A stretch of 64,000 nucleotides of DNA from Conus ventricosus (lineage: Eukaryota; Mollusca; Gastropoda; Neogastropoda; Conidae), in contig CM031604.1 in the NCBI GenBank assembly GCA_018398815.1, positions 61,755,968 through 61,819,967 of the forward strand. The letters run 5' to 3'. The notes beneath the pieces are model-generated. The model searched no databases. It worked only from the letters and a program-made list of their open reading frames with translations, and had not been told where the DNA came from. The position numbers and the translations under genes are program-made. This document shows, piece after piece, positions 1 through 13,600 of this stretch (position 1 is its first letter; the number at the start of each line of letters is the position of its first letter).

Positions 1-2080
1 AAAATGAAAGGAAACACTGTTAGTTCCTCTGCACTTTCCTGGAAATTTCTGCAATTTTCCGACTGAACACATGTCAAACAGTAACAGTACATTGGAAATC
101 TGATTCTTGTTAAGGACTTTTTTCAACACTGTGGGCAAGCCATTTCCTACTTGCTTACAAGAAGACACTCTTCCCTTTCCACTCATTTTCTTTATGACTG
201 CTTCTTCAAACAAAACAAAAGATATCACAAGAAGTGTGCAAAAATAGAAGACATGCCTACCCCACAAATCTTTCTGTCCAGAACAGACGATGCAAAAAAT
301 CAGAGACAAAACAAAGTTTAAAGAATTTTAGATACACATGATTTCCTTACATTGTGAAGCTGTGCAGATGTACAATGCATGCATGCATGTTTGCAGACTC
401 ACATCATCAAGGTCACCATGACTGATGAAGAAATATTGCAAGCCTTTTGACTGCATTTACGGGTAATTCTTGGACAGAAAATCTTCTCTTCATGAGAGTG
501 TGAAATCAGTGAGAAAGACACAAACTGCGGCTAGATCACTGCCGAGTTGGCATGAGCAGATCATGCACAAAAAGTTTTCCCCTTTCTGTTCTAGGCTGTA
601 AACATGGCTAACTTTATAGTAGTATTTCCTTGCTGCTGGTGGGGTTGAATTTTTTCCCCAGAGGGGAATTTGCCGCTATGCTGGTGAGGTTGAATTCTTT
701 TCCCACAGGGATTTGCTGCTATCTTCTTAATCAGTTGCACACATTCTCATTTACTTGCTACAACTGTCCATCTTTCAGTGCTCACTGCCATAGGCGATGT
801 ATCCAAAAATGAATACTTATGTGAACAAATTTCTGGGAAAATGATTTAGTTCTTCCCAATGCACATCCCAATGCACATGGTGATGTACAAAACAAAGAAT
901 TTAGTGATATGAAATTTGAAATGTACAGCGATTGGAAGCTGCGCTCATGAAAAGTCAGTCAGGACATTATAAAAACAAACATTAAGAACAATTTAAATCA
1001 TTTCAGTCTGTATGCTAGGGTCGTTTTGTCAAAGCCTGTTGAAATTTCAAAGTATGGTTTACATGCCATGTTATGATACAATGTCAATACTATTTTTTAA
1101 TATTGCCATTAGGTTGAAGAGAATTTCCCAGAACTTTCTTTTTTTTGTGGCAATCTCTTCATTGAAAGCTTTCCGTCAGATGACTTGCATTTCAGCATCA
1201 TCACAATAAATCACTAGTGCATGATAATTCTAAAAGTGAGGTTGGCTAATCCCTTTCTTATTGTTGCTCTTATCTTGTCAAACAGTGAGGACAACCAGTA
1301 TCTCCAAATAAAAATTAAACCAGTATCTCAAAATTAAGTCTTTTTTTTTCTCTCCTATAACGAAGTTTGTAGAGCAAGTCACGTCTTCATTATGACAATA
1401 TCATCTTTCTACAATACAGATCAATTGCCTCAGACCACTGGACAACATTCGCTGTGTATGATAAACAAGGCTTGGTGTCCTGACAAGAAGCATCAATCAT
1501 AATGAATTACACTTAAGCATTCAGTATACATATCACTTTTATCATGAATGTATATCTATGGACCTATTATAGTGTGCTTATTGTAAAATTGTGTCCTGAA
1601 TACATCCAAAGTATATAGGTGTACAGCTATGTCGCGATTTCAGGCCTGGTTACAAGTTTGTTTGAACACTGTCAAGAATCTCAGATTTTATCATGATTAC
1701 AATGTTGTTTGAACACCGTCAAGAATCTCAGATTTTATCACACACTACATGGTCAGTGACAGGAATTTTCATTTGGTATACATTTACTTTATCATCAATA
1801 AAATGACATACTAGAGACTAAAGTGGTGAGCAAAACACTAGCATTTCATCTCTACGTATAATGCTGCTGTGGCTTTTTTTGGGGGATCCCAAATAACAGA
1901 GACACTCAATTTGGGCAAACAGTGAATGCACATAAGACCTAAAGGTCACTCCAATTCAAATGAGACAATGTGTGCCATAATCTCTACCTGAAATCTGAAG
2001 TGAGTGAACTAGATTACGGAAAACACGCACACGATATATAACAATCATTTTTTATATAACCAAAAGGAGAATCTACTTAC
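1..2080 (-). other. TAF3 intron before the missing PHD exon
   Basis: This is AT-rich sequence downstream (minus strand) of the donor at 2080. I looked on the minus strand for PHD cysteines, the GCD-x-C and W-x-H-W patterns and a 3' coding exon, and saw none. The short plus-strand open frames at 630-812 and 1012-1209 have no recognisable content. The only structure is a two-copy tandem repeat at 1660-1740. Confidence 0.6.
1660..1740. repeat. Two-copy tandem repeat, 47-bp period
   Basis: GTTTGAACACTGTCAAGAAT and the following bases through ATTTTATCA occur at 1660-1693 and again at 1707-1740, with one mismatch over 34 nt. It is intronic, with no coding content. Confidence 0.85.
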
Positions 2081-3233
2081 AACATATGATCCCACAGTCT
2101 CAGTCTCAACAGTACCCCCCCTCTGCCTTGATGATGAACCGGACGAGAATGCAATGGAAAGATGAGTTGGTGACGGTGATTCAGAGGATGAGTCCAGTCC
2201 ACTCTTCTCCACTTCAATGGATGGGGAGGAGGCTCCAGGTGCCTTCTGTGCTGCATCTTTCTCAGTGTCCAGAGGAGGGGTGTGAGAGACTTGGTCTTTG
2301 GCTTGGCTGATGATAGTTCTCCTTCAGCAGAGGCAGCAGCCAAAGATGCTCTCAAGGCCAAGGTTTTTGCCTTTGGAGGACGACCTCGGCCAGCCGACTT
2401 GCCTGTGGCACCGTTTTAACAGCTTTAGGTGTTTTTCCTGCACGCTTGGGGGACTTTGGTGATTTTCCTTTGGGGGAAGTATTCCTGGGCGATTTTAATC
2501 GAGGTCTTCCAACCTTCCCTTTTGGTTTTGGGAGAACAGGTGGTGGAGTGGGTTCAGTCTGTACTTCAGGTTTCTCCTCCACAGGGGGTGCCACAGGCAC
2601 TACAGGGATGAAGGGGCTGTGTTATGTTCTGGGGAGCTGAAAAACGTCTTGGCAGGTGGAGGAGACTTTTCCTGCCTCACTGGTGAATTGGGAATAGGGG
2701 AACTCATATGATAGGCTGGGGAAAGGGAGGGGGTCTTCGGAGTGGGCGTGGGGATTTGCGACCAACGGGGGATGCATGAATGGGTGACGAGAAGGAAAAA
2801 GGGGAGTTTGGGTAACAGTGCTGTTTCGGAGATGGAGTCCTTGGCATGGATGAAGTGGGAGACTTGGGTGACGTGGAAGGTGTACGAGGGAGGCGTCAAA
2901 CTGTGCCTGCTTCTTAGCGGTGAACTCTGAGGCGATGTGAACGTGAACACTTCAGGATGAGAGGGAGACTTGCGCACTGGAGATCTACCCCTTTCTACAT
3001 CTGATCTAGGGGCCAGTGGACTGCGGCGAGGAGGAGGACTAGGACTTCTTTCTTGAACAGGGGAGTTGTTCCTGGACAGAACAGGGGGAGGTGGTGTGCC
3101 AGGCAGTGGAGATGTGGGCTGAAGAGTGGGTGGAGTGTTCCGGGGTTCTGACTTGGGTGCTGGCGTTGACACCATGGAGCTGTACTTCTTCTGCGATCGG
3201 GGGCCCTCGGCTGCTGCGTCTTGACGAATCACC
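2081..3233 (-). CDS. TAF3: TAF3 coding exon 6: Pro/Ser-rich, AT-hook, up to the PHD boundary
   Basis: The acceptor is CCCGTCAG before 3233 and the donor is GTAAGT from 2080. The exon encodes VIRQDAAAEGPRSQKKYSS, a long Pro/Ser-rich tract, KVGRPRLKSPRNTSPKGKSP, an AT-hook-like GRGRPPK, and finally VETETVGSYV at the PHD boundary. The frame breaks at about 2610-2640, 2405 and 2292, and probably also at about 2890 and 2750, where an alternative frame gives cleaner SP/TP repeats. The total of 1153 nt is exactly the length the flanking phases require, so the shifts cancel. Codons on both sides of every break still look like TAF3, which suggests indel errors more than decay. Confidence 0.82.
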
Positions 3234-5231
3234 CTGACGGGCAGATATTTGCATTCAGTAATTAACACTTTACCATAATGTGAACTGTATGCAGCCCTCC
3301 AGCACAGCAATAAGGCTGTAACTGATATAAAAGGATTTTTTCTCCCACCAATGTAATCCCCTTACACACAAACAGCCCTGCTGGATCTCTATAAATAAAA
3401 CTTGTGGACCCCAAATGCGGCATGACAACTGGTTCTTTCTGAATAAAATCTTCAACAATACATAATTTTTTTCCCTGTGTATCAGCACCAGCAGTCTACA
3501 TGGAGAGATCAATATAATAACAATAATAATAATGATGATGATAATGTGAACACTTTTATAGTGTGGCAACCCACTGTATAAGTAAGCTCACATAACAGAG
3601 ATATCAGAGGCAAGTAAAATGTAAAACAGAATACAGTAACTAGTACATCATATACACAACATGACCACTTGACTGTTAAAATTAAAAATCAACACCAAAT
3701 CTTACGGAAAAAAAGGCAAATAAAACATAAAACAATGTAAAAACAGAGCATCACAAACGTACATAGGCTGGCATTTGGAAGAGCTATATTTAAAAGAGCT
3801 AATTAAAATATGCACTAAAACTACAATCTAAAGCATGTATTCCACACTGCTAGAACAGAACAAAGAGTACCTGAACTTAAACGATTTTTACCTATGTGTA
3901 TAAATATCTTGCCTTCCCTTTGAAGGTAACAAATCAAAAGGATCATTACTTTAAAAAAAAAAAAAAAAAAACAACAAATATATTATAATCTTGCAGTATC
4001 ACAGTGGGCTGGTAGCAACATCACTTTGTTCACACTTACAATTTCAGGCTCTCTCTGCGTGGTGTAGGTGAAGGGAGCTGCTTGGACAAGTCCACCTGGC
4101 TCTTGTTGTCACTGACCACAACCGAGGAAGATGAACTGCTGTCCTTCTTTCCGAACTTGATCTTCAGCTTCAGGCCCGTCATACCCAAGGGGGGCTGCAT
4201 GACATAAGCACATGGCACCCTCCGCCTCAACGAGGCCTGGGAATTTGGCAAAAGCATCATTTTGTTAGTGAACCTCTACGACACTTTTTTGGACAAGATT
4301 TCTTTACCGTCTATGGTTACAAATGATTTAGCATCTTAACACAAACACAAACTTTTACGTCTGTGGTTACAAATGATTTAGCATCTTAACACAAAGACAA
4401 ACACAAATCTTTACGTTCTGTGGTGATTCACATAATGATATTAAGCATTCTTTACAACAACTTAATTTTATTCGTCTGTGGTTACAAATGAATTAGCTAT
4501 CCTTTTACACAAATTATACGTCTCGTGTTAAAATGATTTATAGCATCATTAAAAAAATCTGTCACTTTCGGCATGCAATCATACCAAATTCTATTTGCGA
4601 TTCTCATTTTTTTTTTTTTCTCATTCTATTTTATAATTTTTGTGTTTTTACTTGCCTTTGTGGATCATATACTTAAAACTCCCATAATTTTTCCCCTTTT
4701 CTGTCTCATCTTCTGTGCTCTTCTAATGGCATTACTGTCATGCCACTCATTTTCAGCTCTTTACACACAGTCACATCCAGGTTGTCGTGTCACAGTCCCA
4801 ACACTGGCAGTCCACAAGGAGCAATCAACACTAAGTCATCATGAGGCAACCTATCCTATATAAGACCCTGCACTGCTGATATGTCACCTCAATGGTGTGC
4901 AGTCCTTGAAGTTGTTCATCAATTCGAAAAGTTCTAAAACCACAAGGAAACTTTAGGCTTTCATTACGAAAAAAGCCGAAGAGCACACAAAACAAAGTGT
5001 GAAGTAGCGCAGTTTTAATGCACGACACAAAACAAGAAATTTTCAGCAATGTGCCTTCTTCAGCGACAAAACAATAAAAACAGTACTGACATTAACATGC
5101 GCAATACTCCTCTTGTGAAGCCTAAGTGGTGAATGAAGTTGACAGAGGGACAGTGGGAGAGAGGGCAAGTTGAGTTCGAGGAGTATGGCACGAGGAAAGA
5201 GGGTAGAGTTCAGCGAGGAGGAGGAGGGGAA

Positions 5232-5267
<36 letters not shown>

Positions 5268-7629
5268 GGGGGGGAGGAAGAAGGGGGGAGAGAGAGAGAA
5301 TGGAAGTAGAGGAAGAGTGGAGAGTGAGAGAGAGAAGAGGACAGGGAGGGGAAGAAGAGTGAGAGGAGGAGGAGGGTGTGATTTCATTGACTTAAGATTG
5401 TGGCCATGTAAGACAAAGCCACCTATTTGTGTAGTAACTTGACACGGACTGCTCCCTGATCCTTGCCGAAGCTGCCACAAGAATCTTAAATCAAGGTTTA
5501 ACTCAAAGAACTTAAAATCACATTTTTTACATTCACTTTCTAATAAAAACAGATTTTTTTTTACCTGATAAACTGTAAGCAATTAACCACAGAGAATCAC
5601 TTTATCATTTGATCATAGACTATCTGAACCATGTCCCTGTTCACTTGTTTTTCCCGATGGCACAAGTCCCTAAAACTCAACTGTGCACTCAGACACCACC
5701 AAGAACCTAAACCCTACACTGTAGTCTGGAGAACAATACTGACCATTTTTCCCTTGTATCCATCCTAATTACATAGAGAGATCAGACTTACACACTACCT
5801 GGCACATCATTCAGAAAACAAACAAACAAAAAAAAAAAACCCACCCCAACCCTGGTTATTCTTACTTCCACAGCTTTTGTTCACCTATCTCTCTCACACT
5901 TGTCCTTTTTGTTTATCTGCTCGAATTTTGCCTTGAGACAAATAAATTTTAGCAGGGGCCAAAAATGGCAATGTCTCTCTCAAAAAGTTTCCCTGAGTCT
6001 GTGATGGTAGTCCATCTGCTTGAGAAAAAAAAATGTGACCTGTGCTTCACGTTTCAAAATTTTGTTTCTAGCGTTTTCAGTTGAACACTGCAGTGGATTT
6101 GTGGGGAAAACCGTAAGCCTTGCAAAAAACTTTTTTCTAATTTAAAAAATTGAACTGCAGTATTGTTGGCAAAAGACACTTTTTCATGGGCCACCTTTTA
6201 AACAAAAATGACTCATCTTTCAGGTTTGTGGTTACTTCAAAAAAAAATGGCGAATTGATTTTTTTGCAATCCCTTCAGTTTTTTCCCAATTGAAAAAAAA
6301 AACAACTGTGTTTGCAAAAAAAAAAAAAAAGGTCGGTTGGTTACCATAACCAGAACTATTTTTTTTTTTTTTTTTAAGCATAGTTTAAAGTTCGCATTGT
6401 TGGTTCAGTAGAAATTTTTTCAATAACTGTAATTTTTTTAAAAATTGATTGTCAATTTGCTTTCTTTTCTTGTCCGTTCTGTCTCTAAACTTTTTTCTGT
6501 AAGGGTGTGTGTGAAAGCTTGTCGTGCGCATGCTCGCATGTGTGGGTGTTTGTGGGCGGTGTCCTTTTTTCTTACTTTTCCCAAGTGGCTTTTGTATGAC
6601 CCAAAAAAATTTTGGGGAATGAAGTCAGTGTGCTTAATGGTTTCCTATTTTAAAAAATATTTCATTGCACATCCATACACACACTTGCTCAAAACTGAAA
6701 ACTTTTCCCAAAATCAAAACAGGCATTTGTATTGAATAGTTGCATGTGCTCAGGGTTCTTACGTTTCCCCTTTGACTTTGCTTTTTCCCTTTTTTGGCTC
6801 AGGTGATGTTTATCTGACGTTCCGGTCTCTGTTCGATCCTTTTCCTGTTTTTCTTCTTTTCTTTTGTATGTTTCTCCCTTTTTATCTTTTGATGCTCCCT
6901 TTTCCCCAAAGGATCACCCGGTGTGTGAAAACTTCTACCCAAAAACATGGCTCCCTTCCCCCCCTCTTTCTCTTCCATATACCCCCCTTTATGTTCAAAA
7001 ATTTTTGACGACGGAAAGGAAAACTTCAGTCAAAATTTTTAAAAATTGGAAGCGAAGATTTCAATCATGAAAAGTCGGTGTAAAAGTAGTGTAATAACCA
7101 GAACAATGGTTAAATAGCAGTTAAAAACTGTAAATCTTGGGAAATCAAGCTAATGCAGAGAAAACCCTGGGGTGAATTGAAAGGGAGCGTTTTTGGGAAA
7201 CATTTTTTTCTCCCCCGTGAGACACTATTGTCAAGAGACAAAAATTTTACAGGTTGCCAGTTCCTCTTGAAGTGTCTGTTGCAATGTGAGTAACAAAAGT
7301 GACTCATTAAAGGAGAAAATGAAGTCTTGCATTGGGCAGTCTTGAAAAGACCAAGTAACCGGTTTTATATAATGCAGTTGTGGCAATTACAAAAACATTC
7401 CCCTTTTGCATTTCAATGTTAGATTTTCCAATTGGTTTTTCATGACAAACAGAGAGAGGGAGGGGTGGCAGATGGTATGAAACTCAGGAGATTTTGTTGT
7501 TGGAACTAGTTTAAATTCAAACACTTTTAAATCTGGACGAACCAGTGGGCAAAAAAAACACAAATTTTTGACCTCTTTGTATTACTAAATTTTCTTGGCT
7601 TCACCCGGTTTTTAACTCCCTTTCTGCAA

Positions 7630-7669
<40 letters not shown>

Positions 7670-10600
7670 ATTAAAAAATTTGGGTTTATGCCCCTCAATG
7701 CTCCATCTATCCCCCCCTATGATACTCCCCCATTCTCCTCTTGGGTTTACCGTCTTGAAAAATTGCATGAACACGCACTGCCATGTGAAACTCAGTGTAT
7801 GTGCTTGTGATCCCAGAGTGTTGCGGTTTTGGTGTGGTGCATATTGTGCAGTGCGAGCCCGGTGTGTGTGTTTGTGTGTGGATAATGAAAAATTTTGGAC
7901 ACAAACCACTGATTGTTGATGCCAAGTGGCCGTCCCAGGGGCAGCTGAAAAAAAAAAAGGAATTAGCATACGTGGATGATTGCCCAGTGAGTCATCTTTT
8001 AAACCCTGTGGTTGCTCATTACGAATAAGGCTTATTACCCCATTATTCTCAAAGTCGGAGTGTGGCGCCCACTGGTGGTGTAATAAAAAACGGTCCACAA
8101 TAATGTTTTCTCCCGTGATGATTTGTTCCTAGTTTAAGTATTTCGTGTTCGGATGATCCCTGGAGTCTTTTACCCAGGTACAACAACAAAACTCTAAAAA
8201 AGTTTTGCTGGGAAAGCTCGAGTCTGAGCTAAAGGGGGAACCCAAGACACCCTACTTCACAAAGGGATGCACCCATTGTGACTTTAACCCTTATGAAAAC
8301 CCCCCTTCTAAACCTTTGGAAAAAACTACTTAACCCAAAAAGGAAAAATTTAAAAAAAGGGTTGTTGATTCTGTATAAAAAAAAATCAAAGGGTTTGAAA
8401 AAGAACTGAATTTGCTTTTTGTGGTCTTGCTTCATAAACTTTCAGTCATACATAAATAAGCTAAAAATACTACAGAAATCAAATTCCTTAAATTCCAGTG
8501 GGAAGCTTTAATTTGCTCAGAACAGTAATTTTCAAGAGGAAGGACTCCTTCATTCTACAAATTCGAGAAGGCCTAATAACTAGTTTTGTCAGAAGTGAAA
8601 TGTTCATTTCTGATTACAATCACAGTTTGGACGTGTAAAGACATCATTTTTTAGCAACAAAAAAAAAAGAAGAAAAAAAACTGTTTGATATGACCATGGT
8701 CTCACATCCCTCCTATCCCCCTCTCCTTATTTCCTAAGATTTACTTGATGCCAGGGTTTTCATTTATCATATGAAAACAAGCCCCCCAAATTTTACATGA
8801 AATAAAATCTTAGAATGCATAACTACGGCAAGACTATAAAGATTTTCTTCTTTTTCCACTAAAATATAGTCACAGAATATGCTACAAGCTGTTCCCCCCA
8901 GTCAAATTTTCTAGCCTGTGACATTGGCCTTTTTTTTTTCAAAAGGCTTTTAAAGCTGAATGAATTTCCAACTTTCATTCCACTTTTATACAACCTTTTA
9001 TGAATTGATATAAATGGCAGATGAGTCACCGAGACTGGAAGTGAGGGAACATATAAGGTCTGAATGTTGTGAAAAACCAGGAAAAGGAGACTTTAAAGTT
9101 CCAGCATGATTTTTAGAAGTTAAATTATAGCCAAGAACAGAGTTCTTGACAGAACTACAAGACAATTACAGTCCTTAAGAGAACTATAAGTGATTTCAAT
9201 ACACTCCTCTCTCAGCTGATCTTCTACATATTCATCTTACCTATTGATACATATGCTCAAATACTCCTGTGCACAACATTCTATCATAAATTTCACACAG
9301 AAGCTACCTTGTCTTGTTCTGTTTGTTTTTGAAATCAAACAAATAATCAATAAATCAAACTCACTCGTGACTTCTCTTTGTGCCGCTCCTTATCTTTGGG
9401 AATTTCAATCTTCAGCGGCATAACCAGCTGTTGATCTACACTTGCAGCAGAAGATGGGGAAGCGGATGAAGCAGCAACAATAGCAGTTTCTGGCGTAGGA
9501 GACTTGATAATGGGCTTGACATCTGTTGGGGAGATAACGTCTGGGACCGACAATGGCGTGGTTGCAGTTGGCATGGGGGATGGTTCCTTGGAAGATGGTT
9601 CCTTCTCTGCTTGAGAAGGTCTACGTTGAATTGGCGGGGGACTCTCAGCATCTCCAAATTCAAATACTTTCATTTTTGCATTGCTGAACTTGTCAGATAC
9701 AAATGGCTTGAGGTCTACAGGAGTTTGTGCTGGCTGTGGTGGTGCCGATTCACTGCCCTTTTCTGTTTTGTTCTGAAGTTTTGCCTTTAGCTTCTTTTTC
9801 ACTCCCGGTGCTTTATCTTTCTCCACCTTCTTCTTTTTACCTTCTTTCACGGGTGTCTGGGATGTCTGGGATTTGTCAGGTACAGTGGGTATGTTGGCTG
9901 ATGCTGGAACAGCAGTAGTTTCAACACTAACAGGTGTGAGAGAAGATGGCTTGGGTTCCTCCGACCCTTGTCTTATCACTGCCTCAATAGTGTCATTGAT
10001 TGATTTCATGCTTCTAACCCCCATGTCATCTTCCTTTTCCTGCTTAATCACATCATCATGAATAAACTGACTGCTCTTTATTTTGTCTTTCATTTTCTTG
10101 GGTCTGCCTCTTTTCTTGGGAGTTTCTGTTGGGTTGGTTGGAGGAACAGGCTTGTTCACAGTTACTGCTGGAGTTGCAGCTTTTTTATTTTGAGAGTTGG
10201 CAGAGGAATCTCTTATCACCGCACTGATCGTGTCATCGATGTTCTTCAAACGGATACGTTTTTCCTCCTCTTTTTCTTGAGCTCTTCCTTCAGCTTCAGC
10301 AATGATTAGCCTCTGAGGTGAGGTCTCACATGATTCATTATCAAAAATGTCAGTTGGAGGAAATGCTTGTCTCAACAGCATATCAGACTCTGGGGAAGCT
10401 ACAGACAGCAGGTCATGTTTGTGAGCCTCTGAAACAGCGGACAGAGATGGCTCAGAACGAGCAACTGGAGTCAGTTTATCTGGAGACAGCAGCAAATCTT
10501 TCAGGCAACTTTCAGACCCACTTTCATTGACCATAGTAGTGGAAGGGGTGCTCATCACAGGAGTTGCCTTTTTCTTTGGTTCACTCTTCTTTTTGACTGC

Positions 10601-13600
10601 TTGACCTTTTGGAGATTTTCCTTTGTTTTTCTTCTCTGTCGTCACTTTACTGTCCTTCAGCTTGGGCTTTTTAGAAGGAGTCTTCAACCCAGGCTCCAGA
10701 GAAGCTGGAGTTGGTCGTTTCTCTCCTGCTATTTTCATTTTTTCATTGGACTCTTTTTCTTTCTTCTTTTGTTTTTTACCCTTTTCATCCCCGCCACTTT
10801 TGTCTTTCTTTTTGCTCTTGGATTTGGGGCATTCTGATTTGCTCTTGTTGTCACCAGCACTTCCACTAATTGCCGGAGGCCCTTCTTTGCGTACTGAGGA
10901 TTCTTTTGCTGGAAGATCAACCGCTGTGTTCTCTTTGTTTCTGTCTGAGCCCTCCACCCCTCTGTTGGGTCCGGAAGTGGTATCCACTACAGAGGTAGAG
11001 GTCCTGATAGTGGGAGGCGGTGGGCAGGCCTCAGACTGTTTTCCTCTACCACGAAGACCCAAAATAGTGCCGTCAGGTGCCATTATCACACTTGACATCT
11101 CGTACTGTGAATGACCAGCTTCTTCAGGAAGGCTTGAAACAGCGACCCTGCAAAATATGAATCAATCTATCAATCAGCATGAGAGTCAAGAACATAGGAT
11201 TGATGGGAGTGGGGATGCTGGGGGGCAGGGGACACGAAGAGGATAGGCAGACCTGCCAACCCCCTAAGAGACCAATGAGTAAGAATTGAAGCTCAGTGAG
11301 GCAGAAATGTGTAATTTCAGAGAGCTAAGAGTAATCAAGCGCAACACGTTACCTTTTCTCAAACAAACACGATGCGATGAAATTGTTCGCATAATTTTTG
11401 TGAACTTTACTTTTCTTCAAAAACAAGCTTTTCTTTTAAGTGTCACAAGAAATCTTTACAATTTATGAAAATGTTGAATATACTGGAAACACGCACATAT
11501 CCCCTACACCATCATGGCATGGCACACCAAGGTTTGATAGTGCGCCAGAAACAACCTAAAAAATTGGAAATGAAATGAGGCAGGGAACAGTAAACAATAA
11601 ACAAGTGGGGTAATTTTTGCTCCCATAAGGACACCTAACACAAAGCAACTTTTATAAGACTGGCACAGCCTTTTAAACTTGAATAAAGTCAGACAAATAC
11701 ATAGACGAACAATCTAATAGTGGGGGGGGGGGAAAAACAAGTGCAGGCCAACAACTGTCTTGATAGTAATGACTTGGCAAAGATTTGGATTTTAAGGAGG
11801 GGGTGGGGAGGGAGGGAGGAGTTTGAAGATGGAGAAACTGGGAACATGAAATAAGAAAATATATAACCTAAAAATGTTCTCCCCTGTTGCTGATTCTGTG
11901 CATGTGGGGTTGGCTATCAGCTCTGTGGCGATTGTGTCATTTTTTAAGTATCGCACCACCTCAGGAAAGAATTTGCCCCCCCCCCCCCCCCCCTTCCTGA
12001 CTTCCATCAGTCCCCAACACAAACGGTCCATTCTGCAGTCGAGATGTAGCAGCAGTTTAGGCTTCCATGGCAAGGGTCCTTACAATGTGTGTTGTCTTTG
12101 TTCGACCGCTCTTAAACTGTTTTGGCGATCTCCGAATCTGAGAACGCTTCTTTAAAAAGCTGGGACGCATGGTCGGCTGCGCTAAGAGCGATGTTGCGCT
12201 CGACGAAAAATCCGGCCACCAATGCTTCAGCCCAAATTACCCTTTTCCTAATTTCATCCTCTTTTGAGGTGTATACAGTCTGAAAAAACTGTGTGATGCT
12301 GGAAGAATTCGGCGCGTTAGAGGAATCAATGTGCTTGCGTGACTCAAGGTGACACTCCACATCCACCATCCTGCCATGGGAAATTGTGAAGTCCGACTCG
12401 CAAGTGGTACGCTGTGCACAATTTACACCTTTAGCCGAAGGTCGTATGCACGGGAACTTTTCCGAGTATTCTTTTCTGAACTTTTGACCAAGTTTTTTCT
12501 TTTTCGCATCTCGTCCAAAACTTTCTACTCCACGTTTCGACATTTTCGTAGCTAAAACTTCGAAAGGACGCCAACTTCGCTGAATGGTAAAGATGGTGAA
12601 ACGAACTGCGCATGACCGGAAACGCTTCTTAAAGGTTACTGGTTATACGCACGGCGGCGTGTGTGTCTGTACATAAGCCGATTTTTTCGACCGTTTTTTT
12701 TTGTTGTTGAAAATTTTCAATGCGTAATTTTTTGGCTAAATGCGTAAGGGCGTAAGAATTATCACTTTGGCGTAATAAATTACGCGAAATGCGTAATGGT
12801 TGGCAGGTCTGGATAGGGAATCTCTCACAAATAATCATATGTACAAGAAGGTAAGTTTCACTAAAACAAACCAAGCAGTTTTCACATGCTGATTTTTAGT
12901 GTGTACCCACCAACTAAACTTGCTAGCATCTGTTCATTCAAAAACATTTTACCTTGTGCCACAATACACTGTCAATCAAGGTGAAATAAACAAAAAAAAT
13001 TGTTTTCCTGAAAAGAGAACTGTCTGGACCTTGAAATGTAAACCCATTGCTTGGCAGTTGTTGCCCTTTGATATTCCTGATACCTGAGCAGAAACTTAAT
13101 TTCTATTCAATTTTTCTGCTGTAAGAGCAGTTCGCCGTAAATGACAAACAGGTCTATCGGCAAGCTGATTTGAACTTTGGCATACTGAACTATGACATAC
13201 ATCAAGCTGTTTCCGTTGTTTTGCAGCATACAAATCCCCTGATCAAAACGAAAAAAAAGTTGCTTGCATCATGTCACCCCCACTCCCCTTCCCTCCCACC
13301 CCCATGGTGGGCATCAACCCTTTCCTCTCATGCCAGTTCAACACAAATGTCCACTGACCACATCAGTCAACTGTCAACAGACTTGCCTCAACTCCCCAAA
13401 CCCCTAAAAACCACCCATTTTACCCATGTGAGCTTTAAGAGAGCTATGATCAGACAACCATTGGCTCGTAACCAATGTCTGACCCAGGCTGAGATGAGGG
13501 GTAGGGGTACTCAATTACCAACCATACTGCAGCTGCGTCTCATTGGTCATATATAATTAGAGTAAATACAGGTCTCACTGGTCATGCACAATCAGAGTAA

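Larger units (their letters stand above)
11248..12811 (-). mobile_element. DNA transposon A (hAT-like, 1.56 kb) with 6-bp TSD
   Basis: The ends are perfect 14-bp inverted repeats: CAGACCTGCCAACC at 11248-11261 and its complement at 12798-12811. Both are flanked by the 6-bp direct repeat GATAGG (11242-11247 and 12812-12817), which reads as the TSD. The minus strand carries a zinc-finger open frame like the N terminus of hAT-like transposases. The right end holds five GCGTAA subterminal motifs. The short length and missing catalytic domain make it non-autonomous or internally deleted. It lies in the 19-kb TAF3 intron 3, on the same strand as the host gene. Confidence 0.9.

Noticed and set aside
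2086..2930. Plus-strand open frames opposite TAF3 exon 6
   Set aside because: They are shadows of the minus-strand exon, with no domain and no splice context.
9727..11114. Plus-strand open frames opposite TAF3 exon 4
   Set aside because: Antisense of Lys/Glu-rich codons gives Phe/Leu/Ser-rich frames; no independent support.
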